Assembly (NCBI GenBank): GCA_019856515.1
Contig: CP082230.1
Span: 1,364,001-1,428,000 of the forward strand
Length of the DNA: 64,000 nucleotides
Direction of reading: 5' to 3'
DNA from: Prolixibacteraceae bacterium
GTDB taxonomy: Bacteria > Bacteroidota > Bacteroidia > Bacteroidales > Prolixibacteraceae
The position numbers were made by a program, and so were the translations under genes. The notes under the pieces were generated by a model. That model did no database searches and had not been told where the DNA came from. It saw only the letters and a program-made list of their open reading frames with translations. Below, piece after piece: positions 16,607 through 25,841 of the stretch. The stretch's first letter is position 1, and each line of letters begins with the position of its first letter.

Positions 16607-17050
16607 AACATTGGCAAACAACTCATAAAAATTGAAGCGCAAGAGTAAAAGAACCACTAAGACACAACGAAACTAAGGGTTGGGACACAAGCATGAAATA
16701 CGGATGAGACGGATTGGACGGATCAGACAGATTAAAAATTTACTATTTCACCACAATATGGAAGTTGGGATGTGGTGGGTTGGTGTGAGATATGGAAATG
16801 TTTGTCATTGGAAGAGTTCTAATTTTATAGGAGGATGATCAGGGTTTGGGGTTTGTGTCGATATAAAGGCATCATCCTATGGTTCAGTTTTTTGCTTTCA
16901 TTTTATAAGACATCAATACTTAAAACGCACCTAAGTTATGGTCTTAGGCAGGGACAAAAATAGGATTAAGGTTTACAGAATAGATCAAAATTAATTATCT
17001 TGCGGTTTCAGCATCTATTTAACAACATTTTTATTGTAACGATCACACCG
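16607..17050. other. Spacer with repeat relic
   Basis: No gene is seen. At about 16700 the phrase GAGACGGATTGGACGGATC looks like a fragment of the array repeats in the opposite orientation. The rest is unremarkable. Confidence 0.45.
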
Positions 17051-18028
17051 ATGAAAAGATCTACTGTATTCTTTTTTATCCTTTCTCTTTATGTTTTCTC
17101 AACCTCGATGGTAGTGGGGCAAGCTGTGGTGAAACAAAGTGTGATAAAAAAGGCGTATAGTTCGGTTACAACAAAGAAGTATAAGGCACTCGAACGCTTT
17201 GGCAAGATGGAGCGAGCCCAATTAATTGGTCAATATGCCTTGAAGTATCGTTTTGATAGTAAGGGAGACACCATTGAGTCTAGCAGATATCAGATGAAGC
17301 CAGATGCAAAGCAAGGAGATATTGACACGATTGCAATTGTACGCTACAATGATCGTGGACAGAAGATTGAGGAGAATACTTTTACCAACAAAGGTGCCTA
17401 TGGTCGTTATGATTATTTTTATCATGAGAACGGGACATTAAAATTGGTAAATCAATACGATCAAACGGGCAAGAAGGTTAATCGGTCGGACTATTATTAT
17501 GATGGGCAAAGACGATTGATTCGCATGCTTCGAAGAGGCTTTAAGGGAGATACTCTTAGATATGATCAGTATCAATATTTTCAATCCGGGACTTATATTC
17601 AAAAGGCGAAGTTATATAAGGAAGATGCAGGCAAAGAGGTGACTTACTCTTTTGATAAGGCACAGCGTGTTTTTGAGAAGAAATATTACTTTAAGAAGGC
17701 ATTAATTAAGAGTGTTTTTCTCTCCTACGACTTGGAAGGTCATTTGATTTCACAGAATATAAAGAAGAAAGACAAGCCTACTATTCATATCCGTTATCAG
17801 TATGATGATCATGGGATGTTGATATATCAAAGAGAGTTAGATACCTCCACTAAAAAAGCAGAGGTGAAAAGATTTCAATATTTCTATGATAAAACAGACC
17901 GTTGGGTACATCGATATGTCGCGATAGAAAAGATAGAAGGGTTCTTTAGCGAAGGTTATATTGAGGATCGAGAATATCATGAGGATGGTACTGGAGATAA
18001 GACTGTTTTCCCTGTGTCATACCATTAA
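17051..18028 (+). CDS. Exported YD-repeat-like protein
   Basis: 325 residues from the ATG at 17051, which gives a standard signal peptide (MKRSTVFFFILSLYVFSTS..VVGQ). A TTG-initiated extension to 17000 is unlikely. The body is built from roughly 20-residue strand pairs with a Y-D/G-x-x-G-R core: VRYNDRGQKIEENTF, YFYHENGTLKLVNQYDQTGK, YYYDGQRRLIRMLRRG, YSFDKAQRVFEKKYYFK, YDLEGHLISQNIKK and YQYDDHGMLIYQREL. These are RHS/YD-like repeats without a toxin tip, suggesting a periplasmic or surface protein. It resembles the lipoprotein at 1.4-2.2 kb. Role unknown. Confidence 0.75.
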   Translation: MKRSTVFFFILSLYVFSTSMVVGQAVVKQSVIKKAYSSVTTKKYKALERFGKMERAQLIGQYALKYRFDSKGDTIESSRYQMKPDAKQGDIDTIAIVRYNDRGQKIEENTFTNKGAYGRYDYFYHENGTLKLVNQYDQTGKKVNRSDYYYDGQRRLIRMLRRGFKGDTLRYDQYQYFQSGTYIQKAKLYKEDAGKEVTYSFDKAQRVFEKKYYFKKALIKSVFLSYDLEGHLISQNIKKKDKPTIHIRYQYDDHGMLIYQRELDTSTKKAEVKRFQYFYDKTDRWVHRYVAIEKIEGFFSEGYIEDREYHEDGTGDKTVFPVSYH

Positions 18029-18445
18029 TACCAAATAAAAAGGAGCAGACTTACAACCCTTGGAGATTGGTGAGTGATCGACGACACCTAGACTTAAAAG
18101 CCTAGACTAAGAAGTTTAGCACTTTCAGTGCATTGATGTCGAAAAGAGATATGGGCCGATTTATGAACACACTGACTAAGATAAAAGATGCATCATTATT
18201 TAGGTATGATTATACTTAGTTTTGAGAGAATCAAACATATATAATAGTGTATTCGGCACCTGATGAATTGGAGTCTTTGAGATAATCCGATATGCTAAAA
18301 ACATCGAAAAGATGTTTTCCAACAATTCTATTGAGAGATATGATAAAGTTCACTTTTAGTTGAACAGAACTCACTACCTTTATGGTGGAAAAGGGAGATA
18401 TACCCATTTTTTGTAAAGAAAGAAACTCAAAAATATAGACCTACA
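18029..18445. other. Spacer with a GCACTTTCAGTGC mini-hairpin
   Basis: No gene is seen. The 13-mer GCACTTTCAGTGC occurs at 18119-18131, preceded by CCTAGACTTAAAAGCCTAGAC. The 100 bp before gcvT contain no confident promoter match. Confidence 0.5.
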
Positions 18446-19531
18446 ATGAAAACAACTGCTCTAAATAAGGTGCACCGAGACTTGGGTGCTAAAATGGTAG
18501 AGTTTGCTGGATATGATATGCCGATAGAGTATAGTGGCATTCAAGGCGAACACATGAAAGTAAGAGAAAGTATCGGGGTATTTGATGTATCTCATATGGG
18601 GGAAATTTACGTAGAGGGACCAAAATGTTTGGAGTTCCTACAGATGATGACTTCGAATGATGTTTCGGTTCTAGAGCACGGACAGGCACAGTACTGCTAT
18701 TTTCCAAATGGTAAAAGAGGTATTGTAGATGATCTGATCGTCTACTGTATGGAGAAAGAGAAGTGTTATCTTTTGGTCGTTAATGCTTCAAATATTGAGA
18801 AGGATTACCAGTGGTTGGTAGACCATCAAATAGAAGGCATTACATTGAATAATGTTTCAGATGAGATCTCACAATTGGCAGTTCAAGGACCAAAAGCGCT
18901 GGAGGTACTACAAAGTCTTACAGAAGTGACTCTTAAAGATATTCCATTTTATCAATTTGTTGTTGGAGAGATGGCAGGTATTAAGGATGTGATTATCTCC
19001 AATACTGGCTACACTGGATCAGGTGGTTTTGAACTCTATTGTGCCAACAAAGATGTGGAAGCACTGTGGAAAGCGGTTTTTGAAGCTGGAGAAGCGGAAG
19101 GAATTGCCCCTATTGGATTGGCAGCAAGAGACACCCTAAGAATGGAAAAAGGATACTGTTTATATGGTAACGATATTGACGATGCCACTTCTCCTTTGGA
19201 GGCAGGGCTGGGATGGACAACCAAGTTTGTTGATAATAAACCGTTTATTGATCGTCCATTTTTAGAGCAACAAAAGGCAGATGGTGTTACCAAGAGGTTA
19301 AGAGGATTTATTCTTCAAGAGAGAGGTATCCCAAGACATGGATATGAAATATGTACGGAAGCCGGTGAGACGATTGGTGTTGTGACTTCAGGAACACAAT
19401 CACCAATTTTGAAACAAGGTATTGGATTAGGTTATATTGATCTCAATCACTGTAAGTTTGGTAATACCGTTTATATTAAGATTCGCAAGAAATTGATCCC
19501 AGCACTGATCAAAAAGTTGCCATTAATATAA
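18446..19531 (+). CDS. gcvT: Aminomethyltransferase, T-protein of the glycine cleavage system
   Basis: 361 residues, the normal GcvT length. It shows family landmarks in order: the N-terminal [87 protein letters not shown] and [10 protein letters not shown]. It transfers the methylene of the lipoamide-bound aminomethyl group to tetrahydrofolate, releasing ammonia. The H and P proteins are not in the window. It stands directly before serC and serA, so this stretch handles serine, glycine and one-carbon flow. Confidence 0.97.
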   Translation: MKTTALNKVHRDLGAKMVEFAGYDMPIEYSGIQGEHMKVRESIGVFDVSHMGEIYVEGPKCLEFLQMMTSNDVSVLEHGQAQYCYFPNGKRGIVDDLIVYCMEKEKCYLLVVNASNIEKDYQWLVDHQIEGITLNNVSDEISQLAVQGPKALEVLQSLTEVTLKDIPFYQFVVGEMAGIKDVIISNTGYTGSGGFELYCANKDVEALWKAVFEAGEAEGIAPIGLAARDTLRMEKGYCLYGNDIDDATSPLEAGLGWTTKFVDNKPFIDRPFLEQQKADGVTKRLRGFILQERGIPRHGYEICTEAGETIGVVTSGTQSPILKQGIGLGYIDLNHCKFGNTVYIKIRKKLIPALIKKLPLI

Positions 19532-19555
19532 CACTTGTCCATAAAAAAGGACATT

Positions 19556-19590
19556 GCACCATCTCTATGTCACGAATATGGTGCTATTTT
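19556..19590 (+). terminator. Hairpin behind gcvT
   Basis: GCACCAT at 19556-19562 pairs with ATGGTGC at 19578-19584, followed by TATTTTG. Probable weak terminator. Confidence 0.45.
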
Positions 19591-19695
19591 GATCCAATGT
19601 TAAGTTTTGTATAGTTTTTCAAGTAGAAAACTTATGATTTATGTCATACCATAGGATCTTATTTAAAAAAATAATATATTGACAAAATATAGCTT

Positions 19696-19722
19696 ATAAG
19701 CCGAATCGATTTATCGGCTTAT
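19696..19722 (+). promoter_or_regulatory. Hairpin in the serC leader
   Basis: ATAAGCCGA at 19696-19704 pairs with TCGGCTTAT at 19714-19722 across a 9-nt loop, 38 bp before the serC start. It could be a leader hairpin or an end signal for gcvT transcripts. Confidence 0.4.
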
Positions 19723-19760
19723 TATTCGAGATAATAACAATTTTAATGACCCAAATCGCT

Positions 19761-20834
19761 ATGAAGAAGCATAATTTTTATGCAGGACCTTCGATCTTGC
19801 CAGAATACACAATTAAGAAGACAGCTGAAGCTATCCTAGATTTTGCAGGAACAGGACTATCCGTAATGGAGGTATCCCATCGAAGTAAGGAGTTTGTAGC
19901 CGTAATGGACGAAGCGGTAGCACTAGTAAAAGAGCTACTTCATGTGCCAGAGACACACGAAGTATTATTTCTTCAGGGAGGTGCATCGACACAGTTCTAT
20001 ACAGTACCATTCAACTTATTAAAGACTAAGGCAGCTTACCTTAACACAGGTACATGGGCCAACAAAGCGATCAAAGAAGCTAAATTGTTTGGTGAGGTTG
20101 TAGAGGTTGCATCATCAAAAGACACTACATATAGCTACATTCCTAAAGGCTACACAGTGCCAAGTGATGCAGATTATTTTCATTATACAACAAATAATAC
20201 GATCTACGGAACACAGATACATACAGATCCTGAAGTAGATGTGCCATTGGTAGCGGATATGTCGTCAGATATTTTCAGTCGTCCTATCGATATTTCGAAG
20301 TATGATCTTATTTATGCTGGGGCACAAAAGAATTTGGCTCCTGCAGGGGTAACTTTGGTTATCGTACGCAGAGATGCATTAGGAAAAGTTGATCGTCCAA
20401 TTCCAACAATGATCGACTATCGCACACACATTGAAAAGGAGTCTATGTTTAACACTCCACCATGTGTACCAGTATTTGCAGCATTGCAAACACTAAGATG
20501 GTTAAAAGAGAATGGTGGAATTGATGCTATTGCAAAAGTAAACGAAGAGAAGGCAGCCCTTATCTATGATGAGTTAGATCGTAACAAATGTTTCGAAGCT
20601 GTCGTTAAAGATCCAGCGGATCGTTCGTTGATGAATATCACTTTTGTAATGACTGAAGGTTACAAAGATAAAGAAGCTGATTTCTTTAATTTGGCTACAT
20701 CGAAGAATATTGTTGGTATTAAAGGACACCGTTCTATTGGAGGCTTCCGTGCTTCTACATATAATGCTATGCCGAAATCGAGCATTCAAGTATTAGTAGA
20801 TGCAATGCAAGAGTTTGAAAAGCAGCAAGCCTAA
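19761..20834 (+). CDS. serC: Phosphoserine aminotransferase
   Basis: 357 residues from the ATG at 19761 ([14 protein letters not shown], the usual SerC start); the frame could also begin at 19746. Landmarks are [73 protein letters not shown] (with the PLP lysine in GAQKN) and [17 protein letters not shown]. It makes 3-phosphoserine from 3-phosphohydroxypyruvate and glutamate, and can also serve pyridoxal phosphate synthesis. The dehydrogenase supplying its substrate is the next gene, about 350 bp downstream. Confidence 0.97.
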   Translation: MKKHNFYAGPSILPEYTIKKTAEAILDFAGTGLSVMEVSHRSKEFVAVMDEAVALVKELLHVPETHEVLFLQGGASTQFYTVPFNLLKTKAAYLNTGTWANKAIKEAKLFGEVVEVASSKDTTYSYIPKGYTVPSDADYFHYTTNNTIYGTQIHTDPEVDVPLVADMSSDIFSRPIDISKYDLIYAGAQKNLAPAGVTLVIVRRDALGKVDRPIPTMIDYRTHIEKESMFNTPPCVPVFAALQTLRWLKENGGIDAIAKVNEEKAALIYDELDRNKCFEAVVKDPADRSLMNITFVMTEGYKDKEADFFNLATSKNIVGIKGHRSIGGFRASTYNAMPKSSIQVLVDAMQEFEKQQA

Positions 20835-20862
20835 TAGCGTGTCGTAATGTAACAAGACGAAG

Positions 20863-20892
20863 GGTCGTAAAGTTAACTTTACGACCTTTTTC
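20863..20892 (+). terminator. Rho-independent terminator of serC
   Basis: GGTCGTAAAGTT-AACTTTACGACC (20863-20886) is a perfect palindrome followed by TTTTTC. A smaller pair, TGTCGTAATGT at about 20840 and ACATTACGACA at about 20979, encloses it. Confidence 0.85.
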
Positions 20893-21180
20893 AGACCTTA
20901 TTTTTTTGTTTTTGGAGGATGTTTTTCGACAGCTAAACACAGTGTTGGAGTAACATTTTAATTTACCATCAACAGAGACATTACGACATCTTAACTATAT
21001 TGAGAGAATAATTAATAATTTGTATTCAAAGGACAGCTCCTGTATCAAAAAGGGTTGTTCTAAAACATCAAAAACAGAGAGAAAAGAAGATTTATTTTTA
21101 TTGAATAAATGATAGATATCATAATCAAAGGATAGAAATAGCTCTAACTTTTCACTATAATTTTTTAAGCTATGACAGTG

Positions 21181-22104
21181 ATGAAAAAAATCTTAGTTGC
21201 TACAGAAAAACCATTCTCTAAAGAGACTACTGACTATATCTTAGATGCAGCCAAAGGGCTGAATGTTGAAGTCGTATTATTAGAGAAGTATGGTTCACGC
21301 GATGAACTATATGCTGCACTAAAAGATGTTGAAGGACTCATTGTAAGAAGCGACAAGATCGATCAAGAAGCTATCGATGCCGCTCCGAAACTAGAAGTTA
21401 TCGTTCGTGGAGGTGCAGGGTATGATAATATTGACTGTGCTTATGCCAAAGAGAAGGGTATCGTGGTGATGAATACACCAGGACAAAATGCCAATGCTGT
21501 GGCAGAGCTTACTTTTGGTCTTCTATTGATGATGACAAGAAAGAAGTATAGCGGAAAGCAAGGATTTGAGATCTCAGGAAAGAAGATGGGTATTTTGGGT
21601 TATGGAAATATCGGTCGACGTATCGCAAACTACGCCTTAGGTTTTAACATGGAAGTAGAAGCTTGTGATATTTTTCTTAAGCCAGGAGAGACAGGAAATG
21701 AAAAAGTAGCTTACTGTCCAACAGTAAAAGATTTGTTCGCAAACTGTCAGGTGATCTCACTAAATATCCCTGCAACAGAAGAGACAAAAAAGAGTATCGG
21801 TTACGATCTACTGATGTCGATGCCTAAAAATGCTGTGGTTATCAATACAGCAAGAAAAGAGGTTATCGATGAAGAAGGATTAGCAAAAGCACTAAGTGAA
21901 AGAACGGATCTATACTATGTAGCAGATATTGCTCCAGCAAATGCTCAAGAGCTTGTAGAGGAGTTTGGAGATCAAGTGTTCTTTACAGCAAAGAAATTAG
22001 GAGCACAAACAGAAGAAGCGAATTTTAATGCAGGTAGAGCAGCATTGAATCAATCGGCTCAATACCTAAACGAAAAAGTTGCAGATTATCAAGTAAACAA
22101 GTAA
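21181..22104 (+). CDS. serA: D-3-phosphoglycerate dehydrogenase-like 2-hydroxyacid dehydrogenase
   Basis: 307 residues from the ATG at 21181 (MKKILVATEKPFS); an ATG at 21172 adds three residues. It is a short SerA without ACT domain, as usual in Bacteroidota. Visible are GLIVRSDKID, VIVRGGAGYDNIDCAYAKEKGI, NTPGQNANAVAELTFGLLL, the NAD-binding GILGYGNIGRRIA, SLNIPATEETKKSI, VINTARKEVIDEEGLAKAL and a C-terminal LGAQTEEANFNAG. It oxidises 3-phosphoglycerate to 3-phosphohydroxypyruvate, the first step of serine synthesis, and so feeds SerC. The next gene, DUF1015, is a common companion. Confidence 0.93.
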   Translation: MKKILVATEKPFSKETTDYILDAAKGLNVEVVLLEKYGSRDELYAALKDVEGLIVRSDKIDQEAIDAAPKLEVIVRGGAGYDNIDCAYAKEKGIVVMNTPGQNANAVAELTFGLLLMMTRKKYSGKQGFEISGKKMGILGYGNIGRRIANYALGFNMEVEACDIFLKPGETGNEKVAYCPTVKDLFANCQVISLNIPATEETKKSIGYDLLMSMPKNAVVINTARKEVIDEEGLAKALSERTDLYYVADIAPANAQELVEEFGDQVFFTAKKLGAQTEEANFNAGRAALNQSAQYLNEKVADYQVNK

Positions 22105-22201
22105 TGTAGGTTGGTAAGTCCCCCATTAGTATATCTTACCACATTTACCACGCAAATACATTCGGTTTACTATTTTGAAATAATGGAATAAAAATGAGAT
22201 A

Positions 22202-22226
22202 CGAAAGAGAGTTCATCTCTCTTTCG
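22202..22226 (+). promoter_or_regulatory. 10-bp hairpin between serA and the DUF1015 gene
   Basis: CGAAAGAGAG at 22202-22211 pairs perfectly with CTCTCTTTCG at 22217-22226 across a 5-nt loop, 38 bp before the next start codon. No T-run follows, so this is more likely a leader structure than a terminator. Confidence 0.45.
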
Positions 22227-22264
22227 ATCCTCTTAGGAGTGTAATTTAATAGAAAACGAAAAGT

Positions 22265-23512
22265 ATGGCTATTCTAAAAGCATTTAAAGGTTTACGTCCA
22301 CGTACAGATTTGGCAACACAAGTTGCATCTCGCCCATATGATGTTCTAAATTCAGAGGAAGCGAGAAAAGAATCCGAAGGAAATCCATATTCTCTACTAC
22401 ATATCATCAAACCTGAGATTGCCTTTGAGGCAGGTAAGGATGAGCATGCACCAGATGTGTATGATAAAGCAGTAGATAAATTTAAGGAGTTCCAAAAAGA
22501 AGGATGGTTAGAGCAGGATAATGAAGATAAACTTTATATCTATGCCCAGACAATGAATGGCCGAACACAATATGGTATTGTGGGTTGTGCAGCCGTAGAT
22601 GACTATCTTAATGGGGTGATTAAGAAACATGAGTTAACACGAGCAGATAAAGAAGAAGATCGCATGAAGCATGTGAGAAATACACAAGCAAATATGGAGC
22701 CTGTATTTTTCTCATATCCAGCGGTGGATGCTATTGATGCTTATGTAGAGAAATTTGTTGCAGATCATAAACCCGTTTATGACTTTGTTGCAGAAGATGG
22801 TTTTGGACATCACTTCTGGGTGATTGACAAGCCAGAAGACATTCGATTCATCTCAGATCAGTTTGCAAAGGTTTCGAACACCTATATTGCAGACGGACAT
22901 CACAGAACTGCAGCTGCTGCATTGGTGGGAAAAGAGATGAGAGAGAAAAACCCTAACCATACAGGGGATGAAGAGTACAACTTCTTCTTGGCAGTACACT
23001 TCCCAGACAACCAATTGAAGATTATCGATTATAATAGATTGGTAAAGGATTTAAATGGCATGAGTTCGGATCAGTTTATCAATCTATTGAAAACGAAATT
23101 CGATTTTGTAGATTCGTCAACAGAAGAGTTAACTCCAGAAAAGCTACACCAATTCTGTATGTATATAGAAGGTAAATGGTATCGCTTCGATGCTAAACCA
23201 GAGATGTGTAACGACGATGACCCAATTCAAGGGCTAGATGTTACAATTCTTTCGGAGCATATCTTAGATCCTGTATTAGGCATTAAAGATTTAAGACGTG
23301 ATAAGCGAATTGATTTTGTAGGAGGAATACGCGGACTAGGTGAGTTGAGCAGAAGAGTAGATTCGGATGAGATGAAAGTTGCTTTTGCTCTTTATCCAGT
23401 CTCTATGCAACAGCTTGTCAATATCGCGGATACAGATAATATTATGCCACCTAAGACAACGTGGTTTGAACCGAAACTTCGTTCTGGTTTGGTAGTACAT
23501 AAACTACAATAA
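22265..23512 (+). CDS. DUF1015 family protein
   Basis: 415 residues spanning the whole DUF1015 family. Signatures are FKGLRPRTDLATQVASRPYDVLNSEEAR at the start, NPYSLLHIIKPEI, TRADKEEDRMKHVRNTQANMEPVFF, and IADGHHRTAAAAL. The last carries the histidine pair typical of the family. The biochemical function is not established. In Bacteroidota it is usually found with SerA and SerC, as here, which suggests a role tied to serine or phospho-amino-acid metabolism. The protein appears intact and cytoplasmic, with no signal peptide or membrane segment. Confidence 0.93.
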   Translation: MAILKAFKGLRPRTDLATQVASRPYDVLNSEEARKESEGNPYSLLHIIKPEIAFEAGKDEHAPDVYDKAVDKFKEFQKEGWLEQDNEDKLYIYAQTMNGRTQYGIVGCAAVDDYLNGVIKKHELTRADKEEDRMKHVRNTQANMEPVFFSYPAVDAIDAYVEKFVADHKPVYDFVAEDGFGHHFWVIDKPEDIRFISDQFAKVSNTYIADGHHRTAAAALVGKEMREKNPNHTGDEEYNFFLAVHFPDNQLKIIDYNRLVKDLNGMSSDQFINLLKTKFDFVDSSTEELTPEKLHQFCMYIEGKWYRFDAKPEMCNDDDPIQGLDVTILSEHILDPVLGIKDLRRDKRIDFVGGIRGLGELSRRVDSDEMKVAFALYPVSMQQLVNIADTDNIMPPKTTWFEPKLRSGLVVHKLQ

Positions 23513-23536
23513 GCATTGCCGATAAACATAGTTGTG

Positions 23537-23584
23537 GCCAAGATATCATTACAATCATTTGTAATGATATCTTGGCTTTTTTTG
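23537..23584 (+). terminator. Strong rho-independent terminator
   Basis: GCCAAGATATCATTAC at 23537-23552 is perfectly complementary to 23561-23576, with an 8-nt loop, followed by a run of T. It closes the serC-serA-DUF1015 region. Confidence 0.9.
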
Positions 23585-23833
23585 TTATTTTTGCAAATGT
23601 ATTATATAATACCAATTATGAATTAAACTGATTCCTATCATTTTGATTATTTAGCCATTTGGTTTACAAGTCATATTGAACACAAAATGCAATAAGCTTA
23701 ATTAAATGGTTAGTAAAACTTATGATCAGAAAATTAGACCCCTTTCAGTTCAACTCACAATGGGTAAAATATCGCACCAATATATTTACCATAATATAGA
23801 TATCTCTATGGAGTAGAGTAAAACTATAAGCCC
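23585..23833. other. Spacer before the MORN-repeat gene
   Basis: Together with the terminator, this is a 320-bp gene-free stretch. A TATTTTTG box at 23586-23593 fits a -7 element but is 240 bp from the next start. Nothing else is recognised. Confidence 0.4.
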
Positions 23834-24979
23834 ATGAATCAAAAGACCATAAGCATAACACTCTTCTTAATCATCATGAGTGGAATGCGTTTATTAGCTC
23901 AGGATACCTTATACTATAACCAATGGTTTGAGCGAGTACCCCAAGAGATGAGTGCATATTATACCGTAATTGAGGTCATCAACAAAAAAGCCAATATTAC
24001 AGTATATAATAATGATGGTGATAGGGTTCATATGCGAGGTTTTTTAAATGGAAAGAAAGCAATACCATGGGATGGACGCTTTGTATGGTTTTACTATAAT
24101 GGTAGAACCAAACATGAAGGGTTATTTAAAGGGGGTAAGCCTAATGGTATCCACAACTACTATTGGAATAATGGCCAAATGAAAGCAGAAGAGACCTACG
24201 AAGAGGGGGTTTTAAGCGGACAGATAAAAGAGTACTATAAAGATGGTAGAATACGTGCCGAATCCAATGTTGTAAATGGAATACTCGATGGACCTACTGT
24301 AGTGTACCACAATAATGGAAGAACCAAAGCAAAAGGCTTTTATAAAGGAGGAAAGAAAGAGGGTAAATGGTCATTTTTTGACGCCTCTGGTAAACTACTT
24401 AACTCTACGACATATCAAACGGTATTCCCTATTCATAAGGGAGAGTTGGAAATTGAGTTCCCATCTAACGATTGGAAGTTGGTACATAAAGAGGGAAATG
24501 ATAGCACAAAACGGCAGATACTCACCTTTGCATCTAAACCCATAACACACAAGAAAGTAGGCACCACTACACCTACGATAACGATTATAAAAGAAGATGT
24601 CGACTGGATGCAAGACTTGGTTTACTACAGTACCAATATGCGTCTTAAACTGCCCTATAGAAGAGAAAGTGATCTGTCTTGGAAGAAAGGTGATTTTAAT
24701 ACACGTATGACCATGGGATATATGGGAAGGCGCTATCAAGATGGACCATATACAACCAAAGGAGTAGTGATTACTCGAGTTAATAAAGGGAAAGCGGTCA
24801 CGGTTATTGAGGAGGTCAACGAAATACTATTTAAAAAATATCAAGAACACTTTATGGATGTTATACGTTCTGTAAGAGTTCCAGAGAAGGAAAAAAGTAG
24901 TAACATTGCACCAACAAATCCTACGAAAAAGAAGAAAAAGAAAAAACGAGGATTATTTAAACGAAAAAAAGATGAGTAA
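23834..24979 (+). CDS. Exported MORN-repeat (YwqK-like) protein
   Basis: 381 residues with signal peptide MNQKTISITLFLIIMSGMRLLAQ. Residues about 90-195 are tandem MORN_2 repeats of the form Y-x-N-G-x-x-K-x-E-x-x-x-x-x-G-x-x-x-G: YYNGRTKHEGLFKGGKPNG, YYWNNGQMKAEETYEEGVLSG, YYKDGRIRAESNVVNGILDG, and YHNNGRTKAKGFYKGGKKEG. A beta-rich C-terminal region follows, then a lysine-rich tail (TKKKKKKKRGLFKRKK). The family is often annotated as YwqK-type antitoxin, but a toxin partner is not evident. An envelope structural or scaffold role is as likely. The stop overlaps the next start by 8 bp. Confidence 0.8.
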   Translation: MNQKTISITLFLIIMSGMRLLAQDTLYYNQWFERVPQEMSAYYTVIEVINKKANITVYNNDGDRVHMRGFLNGKKAIPWDGRFVWFYYNGRTKHEGLFKGGKPNGIHNYYWNNGQMKAEETYEEGVLSGQIKEYYKDGRIRAESNVVNGILDGPTVVYHNNGRTKAKGFYKGGKKEGKWSFFDASGKLLNSTTYQTVFPIHKGELEIEFPSNDWKLVHKEGNDSTKRQILTFASKPITHKKVGTTTPTITIIKEDVDWMQDLVYYSTNMRLKLPYRRESDLSWKKGDFNTRMTMGYMGRRYQDGPYTTKGVVITRVNKGKAVTVIEEVNEILFKKYQEHFMDVIRSVRVPEKEKSSNIAPTNPTKKKKKKKRGLFKRKKDE

Positions 24980-25511
24980 GAATATGCCCGAAGATATCAA
25001 TCCTAAATTCTTAATAGGTGTTGATCCTAAATCAAATATCGAAAATGACTATGATATTCTATTTCATAATCATTTTCCATTTTTTTCGACTAAGATCTAC
25101 CCTATTTCGATACAAGAGTTAAGCGAAAAGGAGGTACCGATGTCGACCTACATGGCTTATATTAATGGAGAAGGCGATTTAGAGATCTTCCGTATTCAAT
25201 TAATGAGCTTTGATAAGCATAAAGAACTTGGAGACTATATTGAGAACTTAAAACAAGTAGAGGCATGGTATGGTGATTACTTGGCTTATCTTGATGAAAG
25301 AGAATTTGGACATCCAGGGGTTTTAATTAAGGATTTTAGTTCAGAACTTTCTGGTTTGAAAATTATTAAAGATCCTGAAGGACTTATGGTCTTAGGCCAT
25401 CAATTGGTCGTAACATTTGAAAATGAAGATGACATGGATGCTTTTCTTGAGCAAGAGCTTGAGATCTCAGCAAACCTATTAGATCAAGGAGTTATTAATA
25501 TCTTCGAATAA
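24972..25511 (+). CDS. Hypothetical cytoplasmic protein, acidic, coupled to the MORN gene
   Basis: 179 residues from the ATG at 24972, which overlaps the preceding stop (ATGAGTAA). The longer frame from 24906 would read through the lysine-rich tail of the upstream gene and is rejected. I do not recognise a family. The protein is acidic, with no signal or membrane segment. It contains two similar-looking alpha/beta stretches (SNIENDYDILFHNHFPFFS; VVTFENEDDMDAFLEQELEI). Translational coupling suggests it works with, or is co-regulated with, the MORN-repeat protein. Confidence 0.7.
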   Translation: MSKNMPEDINPKFLIGVDPKSNIENDYDILFHNHFPFFSTKIYPISIQELSEKEVPMSTYMAYINGEGDLEIFRIQLMSFDKHKELGDYIENLKQVEAWYGDYLAYLDEREFGHPGVLIKDFSSELSGLKIIKDPEGLMVLGHQLVVTFENEDDMDAFLEQELEISANLLDQGVINIFE

Positions 25512-25698
25512 ACAAAACAAACGTTAAAAGGGAAGTGATATAAAAACATTACAGGCAAGATATTGTTTGAGCAGATGAGTATATAGTGATGTTTAAATCG
25601 CTCTAGGATTACTATAATTATCATGTAGATGATTTTGTTCTGTTTTCATTTTGTATTATTTTAAAATCAACTCTTTGCGTATTTCATTCTAGAGCGTT

Positions 25699-25735
25699 AA
25701 TGCCTTATTCTATTCAGAATAAGGCATTTTATTTT
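25699..25735 (+). terminator. Rho-independent terminator
   Basis: AATGCCTTATTCT at 25699-25711 pairs perfectly with AGAATAAGGCATT at 25716-25728, followed by TTATTTTC. It ends the MORN/hypothetical operon. Confidence 0.85.
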
Positions 25736-25775
25736 CTTTCTTATTTGGATACCCCATTTTATTAGACAAAAATCA

Positions 25776-25783
25776 TATATTTG
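25776..25783 (+). promoter_or_regulatory. Candidate -7 box upstream of the polyamine dehydrogenase
   Basis: TATATTTG fits the Bacteroidota TAnnTTTG element, 58 bp before the start at 25842. No TTG lies at the ideal 19-22 nt upstream, so only the -7 half is supported. Confidence 0.45.
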
Positions 25784-25841
25784 TCGACTTATAATAGAGC
25801 TAAATATCTTCATTAATTAACTTCAATTTTTATCAAAGAAA

